A DNA stretch of 64,000 nt from Paraburkholderia guartelaensis. Its GTDB lineage: Bacteria; Pseudomonadota; Gammaproteobacteria; Burkholderiales; Burkholderiaceae. The stretch covers positions 62,001 through 126,000 of the forward strand of contig NZ_SMOD01000011.1 in NCBI RefSeq assembly GCF_004353905.1, read 5' to 3'. The notes under the pieces are model-generated. The model was not told the origin of the DNA and did no database searches. It saw only the letters and a program-made list of their open reading frames with translations. Below are positions 42,027 through 50,642 of this stretch, piece after piece (the first letter of the stretch is position 1; each line of letters starts with the position of its first letter). A program made the position numbers and the translations under genes.

Positions 42027-43337
42027 ATGAAACCGCTCATTCAGGCCAATGCCGGTTCGGCCATGCAACGCAACGGATGGCTGCAGTCCGCCAATTCGCT
42101 GCGCTGGATCATCTGGGGCGCCACGGTGCTCGTGATGCTCGTGCTGCCGCTCGTGTTTTCCAGCGGCTTTGCGATCGCATTGCTTTCGCAGATGGGCATC
42201 ATGATCATCTTCGCGCTCTCGTACAACATGCTGCTCGGTCAGACCGGCATGCTCTCGTTCGGGCACGCGGTGTACTCGGGGCTCGGCGCGTTCGTCGCGG
42301 CGCATGTGCTCAACCAGATCGGCGCGAACCATTTCCCGTTGCCCGTTTCGCTGTTGCCGCTGGTCGGCGGCCTCGGCGGCATGCTGTTCGGCGTGCTGTT
42401 CGGCTACGTGACCACGCGCAAGTCGGGCACCACCTTCGCGATGATCACGCTCGGCATCGGCGAAATGGTGGCGGCGAGTTCGCTCATGTTTCCCGGGTTT
42501 TTCGGCGGCGAAGGCGGCGTGCCGACCAATCGCACGGTCGGCCATGCGGTGCTCGGCATCACGTACGGCCCGGCGATCCAGGTGTACTACCTGATCGCGG
42601 TGTGGTGTCTCGTGTCGATGATCGCCATGTACGCATGGACGCAGACACCGCTCGGCCGCATCGCCAATGCCGTGCGCGACAATCCCGAGCGTGCGGAGTT
42701 CGTCGGGTACAACACGCAGCGCGTGCGCTTTTTCGTGATGGTCCTTTCGGCGTTTTTCGCCGGCATCGCGGGCGGCCTCTCGGTGATCGACTTCGAGATC
42801 GTGACGGCGGAAAACGTCGGCGCCGCGCAGTCCGGTGGCGTGCTGCTCGCGACGTTCATCGGCGGCGGGGCGTTCTTCTTCGGGCCGATCATCGGCTCTA
42901 TCCTGTTCGTGCTGTTTGCGGTCGCGTTGTCCAATCTCACGCCGGCTTGGTTGCTGTACCTCGGCCTCTTCTTCGTGCTGGTGGTGATGTACGTGCCGGG
43001 CGGCGTGTCGAGCCTGCTGATGAAGCAGGTCCCGCTCATCGCGGCGCGCAAGCTGCACCGCATGCTGCCGTCCTATGCGGCGGCGCTGGGCGGCGCGCTG
43101 ATTTTGCTCGGTGCGCTCGTGCTGACGGTCGAACTCGTCTACAAGGTGCAGATCGATAGCGACAACGGCACGGCCATGGCGTTCTTCGGCCTGAACTTCG
43201 ATGCCGCGTCGTGGAAGCCCTGGGCCGTCGCCGCAGTGCTGTGGGCGCTCGGTGCGCAAGCGGGACGCCTCGCGGCCGCGCGGGTGCGCGACGCGTGGGA
43301 TGGCGTGCAACGGGAAATCGCAGGGGGCAACGTATGA
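42027..43337 (+). CDS. Branched-chain-type ABC transporter permease (LivM-like)
   Basis: A 436-residue permease with about ten helices. YNMLLGQTGMLSFGHAVYSGLGAFVAAH is the LivM signature. ITLGIGEMVAASSLMFPGFFGGEGGVPTNR and IRDNPERAEFVGYN-like AVRDNPERAEFVGYN complete the conserved core. An additional C-terminal hydrophobic segment (about 350-410) extends it beyond the usual 350-residue length; this is common in longer LivM homologues. Its stop overlaps the start of the LivG-like gene (ATGA), so translation is coupled. Confidence 0.92.
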   Translation: MKPLIQANAGSAMQRNGWLQSANSLRWIIWGATVLVMLVLPLVFSSGFAIALLSQMGIMIIFALSYNMLLGQTGMLSFGHAVYSGLGAFVAAHVLNQIGANHFPLPVSLLPLVGGLGGMLFGVLFGYVTTRKSGTTFAMITLGIGEMVAASSLMFPGFFGGEGGVPTNRTVGHAVLGITYGPAIQVYYLIAVWCLVSMIAMYAWTQTPLGRIANAVRDNPERAEFVGYNTQRVRFFVMVLSAFFAGIAGGLSVIDFEIVTAENVGAAQSGGVLLATFIGGGAFFFGPIIGSILFVLFAVALSNLTPAWLLYLGLFFVLVVMYVPGGVSSLLMKQVPLIAARKLHRMLPSYAAALGGALILLGALVLTVELVYKVQIDSDNGTAMAFFGLNFDAASWKPWAVAAVLWALGAQAGRLAAARVRDAWDGVQREIAGGNV

Positions 43338-44101
43338 CGGCCGCGCTGGAGTTGCGTGAAGTGCGCAAGAATTTCGGGCGCACGGAGATCATTCGCGGTG
43401 TCGACCTGACTATCGGGCAGGGCGAGCGTCACGCGTTGATCGGTCCCAACGGCGCGGGCAAGTCGACCACGTTCAACCTCATTTCGGGGCGCATGGCGCC
43501 GAGTTCAGGCACGGTCAAACTCAACGGCGTCGATATCGGCGGGCTGCCGCCATACAAGATCAACCGCATGGGGCTCTCGCGCAGCTTTCAGGTGACGAAC
43601 ATTTTTCATCGCCTCTCGGTGTTCGAGAATTTGCGCTGCTCCGTGTTGTGGTCGCTTGGCTACCGGTATTCGTTCTGGCATCGGCTCGAGCAATTGCGCG
43701 ACGCGCGCGAGCGCGCCGAAGAAGTGCTCGAGCTGATCGGCCTGCAGGGCCGGCACGACACGCTTGCCGGGCTGCTGACTTACGCCGAGCAGCGCGCGCT
43801 CGAAATCGGCATCACGATTGCGGGCGGCGCCGAGGTGATTCTGCTCGACGAACCCACGGCGGGCATGAGCCGCTCGGAGTCGGATCACGCGGTGGAGCTG
43901 ATTCGCCGGGTCACCGTCGGCAAGACGCTGGTGATGGTCGAGCATGACATGAGTGTCGTCTTCGGCCTCGCCGACCGCATTTCGGTGCTCGTGTACGGCG
44001 AAGTGATCGCCACCGACACGCCACAAGCCATCCGTAACAACCGCCGCGTGAAGGAAGCCTATCTGGGCACCACGCTGGACGAACCCGCAGGGGCACATTG
44101 A
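43334..44101 (+). CDS. Branched-chain-type ABC transporter ATPase (LivG-like)
   Basis: A 255-residue ATP-binding subunit. The Walker A motif is GPNGAGKST near residue 38-46, and the Walker B is VILLDEPTAGMS. The signature (C-loop) is LTYAEQRALE, where Ala replaces the usual Gly of LSYGEQ. The switch His is in VMVEHDMSVV. SRSFQVTNIFHRLSVFENLRCSVL is the LivG Q-loop region. Start and stop overlap its neighbours (ATGA with LivM-like, TGATG with LivF-like). It forms a heterodimer with the LivF-like subunit. Confidence 0.93.
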   Translation: MTAALELREVRKNFGRTEIIRGVDLTIGQGERHALIGPNGAGKSTTFNLISGRMAPSSGTVKLNGVDIGGLPPYKINRMGLSRSFQVTNIFHRLSVFENLRCSVLWSLGYRYSFWHRLEQLRDARERAEEVLELIGLQGRHDTLAGLLTYAEQRALEIGITIAGGAEVILLDEPTAGMSRSESDHAVELIRRVTVGKTLVMVEHDMSVVFGLADRISVLVYGEVIATDTPQAIRNNRRVKEAYLGTTLDEPAGAH

Positions 44102-44820
44102 TGGCGACCGCGAATTCCATGCTCCAGGTGCGCGACCTGCATGCGTACTACGGCAAGAGCCATATCCTGCACGGCGTCGAAATGCAGGTGGGCGAGGGCG
44201 AGATCGTCGCCTTGCTCGGGCGCAACGGCGTGGGCCGCTCGACGCTCGCCAAAGCCATCATGGGGCTCGTGCGGTGCGAGGGGCAGATTCTGCTGCGCGG
44301 CGAGGAAGTGCGCGGGCTGCGCACGTTCGAGGTTGCGCACCGGGGCATCGGCTACGTGCCGGAGAACCGCGATATCTTCCCGACGCTCACCGTGCGGCAG
44401 AACCTGATGCTCGGCGAAAAGCGCAACCGCTCACGCCAGAAGCCGCGCTGGCAGTTCGACGACATGTACCGGATATTCCCGCGCCTGAAGGAGCGCGAGG
44501 AGACGCCTGCGGGCCTGCTGTCCGGCGGCGAGCAGCAGATGCTGACGCTGTGCCGCACGCTCATGGGCGACCCCGACCTCATCATCATCGACGAGCCGAC
44601 CGAAGGGCTCGCGCCGCTCGTCGTCGCGCAGGTGGGCGAGTACCTGAAGACGCTGAAGGCGCGCGGCATTTCGGTGCTGCTGGTCGAGCAGAAGCAGGCC
44701 ATTGCGCTCGATATCTCGCAGCGCGTGTACGTCATGGGGCACGGCCAGATCGTGTTCGAGGGGACGCCGCAGCAGTTGAAGGCCGATGCGCGCGTCCGCC
44801 AGGAATGGCTCGAAGTGTAG
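44101..44820 (+). CDS. Branched-chain-type ABC transporter ATPase (LivF-like), Walker A Lys replaced by Arg
   Basis: A 239-residue ATP-binding subunit. The Walker A reads GRNGVGRST, with Arg46 where ABC ATPases normally have the catalytic lysine. The Q-loop (GYVPENRDIFPTLTV), signature LSGGEQQMLTL, Walker B LIIIDEPTEGLAP and the LVEQKQ switch region (Gln instead of His, normal for LivF) are otherwise intact. I recall Arg at this position in some other LivF homologues, so it may be a natural subgroup rather than a mutation. It is the last gene of the operon and is convergent with the DUF2235 gene. Confidence 0.92.
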   Translation: MATANSMLQVRDLHAYYGKSHILHGVEMQVGEGEIVALLGRNGVGRSTLAKAIMGLVRCEGQILLRGEEVRGLRTFEVAHRGIGYVPENRDIFPTLTVRQNLMLGEKRNRSRQKPRWQFDDMYRIFPRLKEREETPAGLLSGGEQQMLTLCRTLMGDPDLIIIDEPTEGLAPLVVAQVGEYLKTLKARGISVLLVEQKQAIALDISQRVYVMGHGQIVFEGTPQQLKADARVRQEWLEV

Positions 44821-44859
44821 GGCGCGCTTCGAGCGTTCGGTCTGCGGAGGCCATTCCGC

Positions 44860-46047
44860 TTAGCGTGCGGGCAAGTTACCTGGTGAGTAAATGGGCTGCT
44901 GGCCGTTGGCCCCAAAAAGATCTTCAGGTTGACCGTTCATACGCTGCCGTATGTTGTCGTTGACGACCATGTCTGCCGGAAAGGCGCGCGGTCCCACTCC
45001 GGCGGCCAGCCAGGCACGGTCCTCTACCCATTCGCGATGTCGCGGCCCCAATGGGTCGGATTGGACGTCCACGGGCGGATGAAGCGCGAACTTCAATCCC
45101 ACGTCGGTATGCTGCAACCTGTCCGCGACCCAGAGGAGGGGGCCGTCGGAAAGGCCGTGATCGGGATAGCCGCCGCCGACATCGCAATGACCGCCGGGAA
45201 AGAGCGCTTGCGTCACGTTCGGGTTGGGATTCCACAAGGTCGGTTCGAACGGTCTGCGTTGCTCGTCGAGCGAGACCGCGTGCACGCCCAAGCCAATGTC
45301 CGGGCTGAGATTCAGATCGCAAAACCGGAACAAGTCGATGGCGGAACCCTGATAGTAGATGGGAATGCCGAGCGAACCCACCGTATCCCAAACGGCCACA
45401 GCGGCGATCTTTGCGTCGACGAATGAGTCGGCGTCCAAAGGTTCTGGATTGGAGAAGGCGGTATGGATCGTCAAGAACTCCATCACGCCGTCTGCGATCT
45501 TCTGGAACGTCGTATCGTGGCCATGTCTCCATCGATACCACGCCGCCACCGCGGTGTCGTAACGATTCTGATCGTCGATGGCGGCGAGCTCTGGCCGAAG
45601 CAGACCCTGTCCCGCAATCAGTCCCGCAAGGGCTCGCGCGGTGTACGCTCCGCGGCTGAAGCCGACGATCACGATGCTGTCGCCCGGCTCGAAGTTACGC
45701 GAAATATACGTATAGCCGCGCGCGATGCGGGCGACGACACCGACGCCAAACGCACCACCGGCGACTTTATCGACCAGTTGCTGGGAATTGCCGACCCCGT
45801 GAATGTATTTCGCGATTTGTATGGGGGTGCCGTTTGCGTCTGCAAGCGCCTTTTCCATCTCGACGCCGCCCCAGTCGTTTCCTTCGGGCAGCATGTTTCC
45901 GTCGAGCCACGCGAAAAGCTTGCATACGTTGGTCAGTCCCGGCTGGCACCCTGCCGCGGCGTCAGGCGGGACGCCATCGCCTTTTCCTGCCGGATCTTCG
46001 GGGCCGTTCCACGTGCCGTCTGCGCAAAAGACTATGGTTTTGGACAT
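44860..46047 (-). CDS. DUF2235 alpha/beta-hydrolase-like protein
   Basis: A 395-residue protein of the DUF2235 family. It opens IVFCADGTWNGP, matching the FCDGTWN family motif. The nucleophile elbow is GFSRGAYTARALAGLI with S131. VAVWDTVGSLGIP supplies the usual acidic residue, and FPGGHCDVGGGYPDHG the histidine. DUF2235 proteins include the Tle1/Tle3-type phospholipase effectors of type VI secretion, but many are free-standing hydrolases. No VgrG, PAAR, Tli immunity or secretion gene is nearby, and there is no signal peptide. It may be a cytoplasmic lipase/esterase or an orphan effector; sequence alone does not decide. Confidence 0.85.
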   Translation of the reverse strand: MSKTIVFCADGTWNGPEDPAGKGDGVPPDAAAGCQPGLTNVCKLFAWLDGNMLPEGNDWGGVEMEKALADANGTPIQIAKYIHGVGNSQQLVDKVAGGAFGVGVVARIARGYTYISRNFEPGDSIVIVGFSRGAYTARALAGLIAGQGLLRPELAAIDDQNRYDTAVAAWYRWRHGHDTTFQKIADGVMEFLTIHTAFSNPEPLDADSFVDAKIAAVAVWDTVGSLGIPIYYQGSAIDLFRFCDLNLSPDIGLGVHAVSLDEQRRPFEPTLWNPNPNVTQALFPGGHCDVGGGYPDHGLSDGPLLWVADRLQHTDVGLKFALHPPVDVQSDPLGPRHREWVEDRAWLAAGVGPRAFPADMVVNDNIRQRMNGQPEDLFGANGQQPIYSPGNLPAR

Positions 46048-46704
46048 CGCAGGCTCCTCACACGCAATCCAGTCGCTATCTACGGAACGTTTGTTCGCTA
46101 TCCTGAGTATTGTCCGGGTGCGCTAACTCAGCCGATGCGGTATCGCGTGCGGTGCGCGTGCCGAACATCAGGTCTACAAATATAGCTTCTGCGTTCCGGA
46201 TTGCGAGGTCAGGAATGTACGAAGGCGCACGTATGACAGGGGCGGTATGCGGAAGTGGGCCGCAGGGGCCCCGGCGGGTCAGCCGAACCGCTCTGAAGGC
46301 GCGTTCGCGTGGGGAAGCAAGCTTTCGCGCTTCGGGGGAGAATGCATGTCGATGCGCCCTCGGAGACGTGCGAAAGGCGGGGGGCGCGGTTTTGGCCGCG
46401 AGCTTCGAAAGGCTGAGCAGGATGCCTGGTCGAATTAACTGGTCGGAAACGAATGTAGACGTTAACAGATGTTCTGAACTGACCGACAGTCTGCGTACTC
46501 GGCGGCGGCACGAGTCCCCACGGCGTGCCTGGCAGCCTCCAGCGTAGCCGGCATTTGGCGTCGTCCTCTCCAGCGAATGTACGGCGCCCACGGCCAGTGT
46601 GGTTGCATTCGATGCTGGCAGGAAAAGCAATGCCATTCGCGGTAACCGGTAACCCGTGAGGTGCCGTTGACTGATCTCCCTCACACCGTCAGGACCTCGC
46701 TATC
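46048..46704. other. Long intergenic region with no recognised gene
   Basis: 657 bp between the DUF2235 gene and the Tat-exported protein gene. Open frames exist on both strands but their translations are Arg/Ser/Pro-rich and lack any family feature or good ribosome binding site. It must hold the promoters of both flanking genes, but none is clear. It may contain a degraded gene. Confidence 0.4.
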
Positions 46705-47904
46705 ATGCAAGACGAATCGGAAGATGTCGTCGCTCGTCGCGACTTCATGAAGAAGGCCGTTGCGCTGGTCGGCGCAACATCCGCATTGGTCGCGCAAAGC
46801 GAGGCCGCAAATGCCCAAGGCGCCAATGCGCCGACCGCCGGGGGCCCGCAAGGGACGGGGACGGTTTATACCGGCGATGTGATCCAGGGAAAGAAAGTCA
46901 TCAGCGCGCTCGACGTCGGCGACCTCGAGCGCGGCAAGACATACAAGTTCTACTTTGAGGGCGTGCAAATGCCGACGGGGCAGAACTGGTATGTGTCGGT
47001 GATCGTTGTCCACGGTGCGAAGCCGGGCAAGCGCGTCGCGCTGATCAGCGGGGTGCATGGCGACGAAATGAGCCCCGTGCATACCATCCACGGCGTGATA
47101 AGCCAGCTCGATCCCGCGCAGATGTCAGGCACCGTGCTGGCCGTTCTCGACGTATCGCGCCCCGCGCTCGAAGCCATGGAGCGCAGATGGCCCAATTCCG
47201 CACTTGGTATCGGCCTCATCGACATCAACCGCGAATGGCCGGGCAACGAGAATGGCGCCAGCGCGCCGAGCCGGCATGCGGGACTGCTGTTCAACCGGCT
47301 GTTGAGGCCGAACACCGACTACGCACTCGATTTTCATACGGGCACGACCGGCCTGGATGTGACGTCCTTCAATCTGGCCAGAATGGAATTGCCGGAGGCG
47401 CGAGCCATGGCGGAGCTTTTTCCGATCAAGCAGATCTTCGACAACCCCGCCTATCCCACGCTGCTTGCCAATGCATTCATCAACGTGGGGATTCCCGCCA
47501 TCACGCCCGAGATCGGTTCCGCGCGTGTTTTCGATTTCGACATGATTCCGTCGTTCGTCGAGGGCGCGATGAACGTGCTGAAGCGCTACAACATCGTATC
47601 GGGTTCGATGGGGCGCACTGGGCGAGACGTCGGGACCTTCGTCGGCAACAGCGGCCACACAGTCATGTCGACGCACGGTGGATTCGTCGAACTGCTGGTC
47701 AAGCTGAATGACAAGGTCAAGGCGGGCCAGAAAGTGGCAATCCAGCGCAATACCTTTGGCGAAGTGGTCGCGGAGTATACGACCGAAGTCGCGGGCGAGG
47801 TGACGGCACGACGAACCGACGCCACGGCAGAGCCCAGAATTCCTCTCGTGATGATTCTTTATCAGAGCGCGGCAAAGGAGATTCCGGAGGACTTTTCTGA
47901 ATGA
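46705..47904 (+). CDS. Tat-exported succinylglutamate desuccinylase/aspartoacylase-family protein
   Basis: A 399-residue member of the M14-like AstE/AspA zinc-hydrolase family. The N-terminus carries a twin-arginine signal (VARRDFMKKAVALVGATSALVA), with a likely cleavage after ANA at residue 37. The zinc ligands are H118 and E121 in SGVHGDEMSP and H211 in DFHTGTTG. The central DINREWPGNENG supplies the usual arginine and asparagine substrate contacts. The C-terminal part (VGTFVGNSGHTVMSTHGGFVELLVKLNDKV) is a biotinyl-like beta domain common in this family. It would be a periplasmic amide hydrolase of N-acyl amino acids or peptides. Cytoplasmic AstE/AspA lack an export signal, so the periplasmic location is notable. 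Confidence 0.87.
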   Translation: MQDESEDVVARRDFMKKAVALVGATSALVAQSEAANAQGANAPTAGGPQGTGTVYTGDVIQGKKVISALDVGDLERGKTYKFYFEGVQMPTGQNWYVSVIVVHGAKPGKRVALISGVHGDEMSPVHTIHGVISQLDPAQMSGTVLAVLDVSRPALEAMERRWPNSALGIGLIDINREWPGNENGASAPSRHAGLLFNRLLRPNTDYALDFHTGTTGLDVTSFNLARMELPEARAMAELFPIKQIFDNPAYPTLLANAFINVGIPAITPEIGSARVFDFDMIPSFVEGAMNVLKRYNIVSGSMGRTGRDVGTFVGNSGHTVMSTHGGFVELLVKLNDKVKAGQKVAIQRNTFGEVVAEYTTEVAGEVTARRTDATAEPRIPLVMILYQSAAKEIPEDFSE

Positions 47905-47916
47905 ATCGGGTCGGGC

Positions 47917-47945
47917 AGGGCGGCACGGATTTGCCGCCCTTGTTT
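47917..47945 (+). terminator. Terminator-like hairpin after the aspartoacylase-like gene
   Basis: AGGGCGGCA (47917-47925) pairs perfectly with TGCCGCCCT (47932-47940), loop of six, followed by TGTTT. The T-run is short. Confidence 0.55.
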
Positions 47946-47965
47946 CAGTTGATATGGCCACGCTG

Positions 47966-48001
47966 CAACTTGAGTTTCCTGAGAAAGAAAAACTCAAGTT
48001 G
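47966..48001. repeat. Perfect 12-bp inverted repeat with 12-nt loop
   Basis: CAACTTGAGTTT (47966-47977) and AAACTCAAGTTG (47990-48001). It is AT-rich compared with its surroundings, between two convergent genes and 30 bp before the GntP stop. It may act as a bidirectional terminator, although no T-run follows on either strand. Confidence 0.5.
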
Positions 48002-48031
48002 TTTCACTAGCGCCGCTCCGAGCACCCCACG

Positions 48032-49432
48032 TCAAACAATGCCCGTCGTATAGTACACAGCGATCACGAAGAAGACGGCCAACGTCTTGATCACCGTCAC
48101 CGCAAAAATGTCCCGATACGACTCGCGGTGCGTGAGCCCCGTGACCGCGAGCAGCGTAATGACTGCGCCGTTGTGCGGCAGCGTGTCCATGCCGCCGCTC
48201 GCCATGGCCACCACGCGGTGCAGCACTTCCATCGGAATATGCGCTGCCTGCGCGTTTTTGATGAAGAGATCCGACATGGCCGCGAGCGCGATGCTCATGC
48301 CGCCCGATGCCGACCCCGTGATACCCGCGAGCGCGCTCACCGAAATGGCGGCGTTCACGAGTGGATTCGGAATGCTCTTGAGCGCATCGCTCACGACGAT
48401 GAATCCGGGCAGCGCCGCAATCACACCGCCGAAGCCGTATTCCGAGGCGGTATTCATCGAAGCCAGCAGCGCCCCGGCCACGGCCGCCTTCGTGCCGTTC
48501 GCGAAGCGGTCTTTCACGCGGCCGAACGCCGTGACGATCACGAGCACGATACCCGCGAGCAGCGCGCCCTGAACCGCCCAGATCGCCACGACTTGCTTGA
48601 CGGTGGCCGTGACCGGCGTATGAATGCCGGGCAGCACTTCGGGCGGCACGGTCACGGTGTCGCCGTACCAGATCGGAATCCAGTGCGTGAGCAGGAAGTT
48701 CGCCACGCCCACCAGCACGAGCGGCGCGACGGCGAGCAGCGGGTTGGGCAGGTGCTCGGTTTTCACATGTTCCGGCTCGTTCACGAGCGAGGTGCCGTAG
48801 CCTTCGCCTTTCGACATCGCGCTGCGGCGGCGCCATTCGAGGTACGAGAGGCCCACCACGATGATGAAGAGCGAACCGATCACGCCGAGCGCAGGCGCGG
48901 CCCACGCGGTGGTCTTGAAGAACGTGGTGGGAATGATGTTCTGGATCTGCGGCGTGCCGGGCAGCGAATCCATCGTGAACGAAAAGGCGCCGAGCGCGAT
49001 GGCGCCCGGCATGAGGCGCTTCGGAATATCGCTCTGGCGATACAGTTCGGCTGCGAACGGGTAGACGGCGAACACCACCACGAAGAGCGAAACGCCGCCG
49101 TATGTGAGCAGCGCGCACACGGCCACGATCACGGCGTTGGCGCGCGAGCGGCCGATGTAGCGGATGGCGGCGTGCACGATCGCTTCGGAAAATCCCGATA
49201 GTTCGATCACCTTGCCAAATACTGCGCCGAGCAGGAACACGGGAAAGTAGAGCTTCACGAAGCCCACCATCTTCTCCATGAAGATGCCTGAAAAGACGGG
49301 CGCGACAGCGGCGGGTTCGGTGAGGAGGACCGCGGCGAGCGCGGCGATGGGCGCGAAGAGAATCACGCTGTAGCCGCGGTACGCGGCAAGCATGAGGAAC
49401 GCGAGGGCGGCCAGAACGATAACAAACGACAT
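48032..49432 (-). CDS. GntP-family gluconate/organic-acid permease
   Basis: A 466-residue membrane protein with about 12-14 helices of the GntP family. SLFVVVFAVYPFAAELYRQSDIPKRLMPGAIALGAFSFTMDSLPGTPQIQNIIPTTFF is the family signature region. GITGSASGGMSIALAAMSDLF is near the C-terminus, with PHNGAVITLLAVTGLTHRESYRDIF. GntP members carry gluconate, idonate, fructuronate, D-serine or D-glycerate with protons. No kinase, dehydratase or regulator is adjacent, so the substrate is open. GGAGACTCC-like sequence precedes the ATG at 49432. Confidence 0.9.
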   Translation of the reverse strand: MSFVIVLAALAFLMLAAYRGYSVILFAPIAALAAVLLTEPAAVAPVFSGIFMEKMVGFVKLYFPVFLLGAVFGKVIELSGFSEAIVHAAIRYIGRSRANAVIVAVCALLTYGGVSLFVVVFAVYPFAAELYRQSDIPKRLMPGAIALGAFSFTMDSLPGTPQIQNIIPTTFFKTTAWAAPALGVIGSLFIIVVGLSYLEWRRRSAMSKGEGYGTSLVNEPEHVKTEHLPNPLLAVAPLVLVGVANFLLTHWIPIWYGDTVTVPPEVLPGIHTPVTATVKQVVAIWAVQGALLAGIVLVIVTAFGRVKDRFANGTKAAVAGALLASMNTASEYGFGGVIAALPGFIVVSDALKSIPNPLVNAAISVSALAGITGSASGGMSIALAAMSDLFIKNAQAAHIPMEVLHRVVAMASGGMDTLPHNGAVITLLAVTGLTHRESYRDIFAVTVIKTLAVFFVIAVYYTTGIV

Positions 49433-49625
49433 GGAGTCTCCTGCGGATCGATCGTATTGCGCGATTCAGCTTGCTGCGTGTGTGATGACTTTAGATGCGT
49501 CTTTTCCTGCGACGAGAGCGTGATGCGTCGCAGCGATTGTAACGAAAGGATCTATCCCGTTATTGCGAGCGTGGCCGCGCGGTCCTATCGTTGCGCAGAA
49601 GAGCGAGCCGGAGAGGTGCCAGTCA

Positions 49626-50246
49626 ATGAGTGCAATCGGTAAGGGCGGGCCAGGTGCGTGGCGCGTGCGGGCGGCGCAGACAGCGCGGCTAGCATCGGCG
49701 CTTGCTTGCGTGGGCGCTTTCGCGGGCATTTGGGCGGGCCCAGCGTTCGCGCAATCGCAAGCCGGCGCTTCCGCGCCCGCCTCAAAGGCCGAGAACACGA
49801 CGAACCCGCCGGACACCCAGCGCAAGAACTGGTACAACGACCCGTTCTTCGCGCTGTCGAACGCGATCAGCGCCTGCCCGCTACCGCTCGGCCCGCTGAT
49901 GACGAAAGCCGAAGCCGACGACGACGCCCACTATCGCGTGGAGCGCGGCACGACCTGCTGGCTCGCGCACAAGTGCTCGAAGCCGAACTCATATCTCTAC
50001 GATGCGGACATTGCAGCGGCGATTCGTCAGCAACTGCAAGGCGATGCCCTGTTTGCGGGCACGAGCATCTGGATCACGGTGCAGCGCCGTTTCGTCTACG
50101 CGGAAGGCTGCGCGGGTCCAGGCTTCGACAGCGCGGCGCTCGAGCGCCGGCTTTCCGCGATTCCCGATGTCGAGCAGGTCTTCGTACGCGTGAGTTCGCA
50201 CCCGCAAGGCCCGCTGCCGTACAAGACGCTTTCGACTGCCCCCTGA
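49626..50246 (+). CDS. Exported protein with a BON-like domain
   Basis: A 206-residue protein with an Ala-rich signal peptide cleaved near residue 42 (GPAFA-QSQ). A linker of low complexity follows, then WYNDPFFALSNAISACPLPLGPLMTKAEADDDAHYRVERGTTCWLAHKCSKPNSYLYD with four cysteines that may form disulfides in the periplasm. Residues about 128-195 (DADIAAAIRQQL, GTSIWITVQRRFVYAEGCA, ALERRLSAIPDVEQVFVRVS) resemble a BON phospholipid-binding fold. I start at the ATG at 49626, which gives a normal signal peptide; the earlier ATG at 49563 adds a polar, basic leader. Function unknown; envelope association likely. Confidence 0.78.
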   Translation: MSAIGKGGPGAWRVRAAQTARLASALACVGAFAGIWAGPAFAQSQAGASAPASKAENTTNPPDTQRKNWYNDPFFALSNAISACPLPLGPLMTKAEADDDAHYRVERGTTCWLAHKCSKPNSYLYDADIAAAIRQQLQGDALFAGTSIWITVQRRFVYAEGCAGPGFDSAALERRLSAIPDVEQVFVRVSSHPQGPLPYKTLSTAP

Positions 50247-50344
50247 ACACGCGCAGGTGGCGCTAGCGGCGATGCATCGCACATGGCTCGCGGCATGGCA
50301 CAATCGCAACGTCGAAAAACTAGAAGCCCGTTGGGGTGCTCCAA

Positions 50345-50626
50345 ATGACTCGTCCTGGTTCGTCGTTGTTCCGTTTGCGCAGACTGCCGTTCGCGGCGTG
50401 CGCGTTGACCATGATCGCAGCGCTGGCTGCGTGCAGCAGCGGGCCGCCGCTGTTCCTGTCGGACGGCCGTCCGACGGTCCAGGTGCAATGCCCGGCCTCG
50501 GGCGATCGCGATTCTTGCGCGCAGCAGGCGCGTGCCCGTTGCGCCGGCGCAGGTTACGACACCGTCGCGACGTCGACCGAAAGCGGCAACTACACGCTCG
50601 TGTTCGCCTGCCGCAAGGCCCAATAA
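50345..50626 (+). CDS. Small cysteine-containing lipoprotein, function unknown
   Basis: A 93-residue protein with a lipoprotein signal. The basic start is RPGSSLFRLRRLPF, then a hydrophobic helix and the lipobox LAAC-S, putting the lipid-bearing cysteine at residue 30. The short mature part has four further cysteines (VQCPAS, DSCAQQ, ARCAGAGYDT, FACRKAQ), which could form two disulfide bonds. I chose the ATG at 50345, which begins the basic leader; a GTG at 50336 is an alternative. It follows the BON-like gene by 98 bp on the same strand and may share its transcript. Not recognised beyond this. Confidence 0.72.
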   Translation: MTRPGSSLFRLRRLPFAACALTMIAALAACSSGPPLFLSDGRPTVQVQCPASGDRDSCAQQARARCAGAGYDTVATSTESGNYTLVFACRKAQ

Positions 50627-50642
50627 GCCTTTCGCGCGCCGC

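Noticed and set aside
46076..46684. Open frames in the 657-bp gap before the Tat-exported protein gene
   Set aside because: No ribosome binding site, no domain and no periodic codon bias like that of neighbours; kept only as a region to search for remnants.
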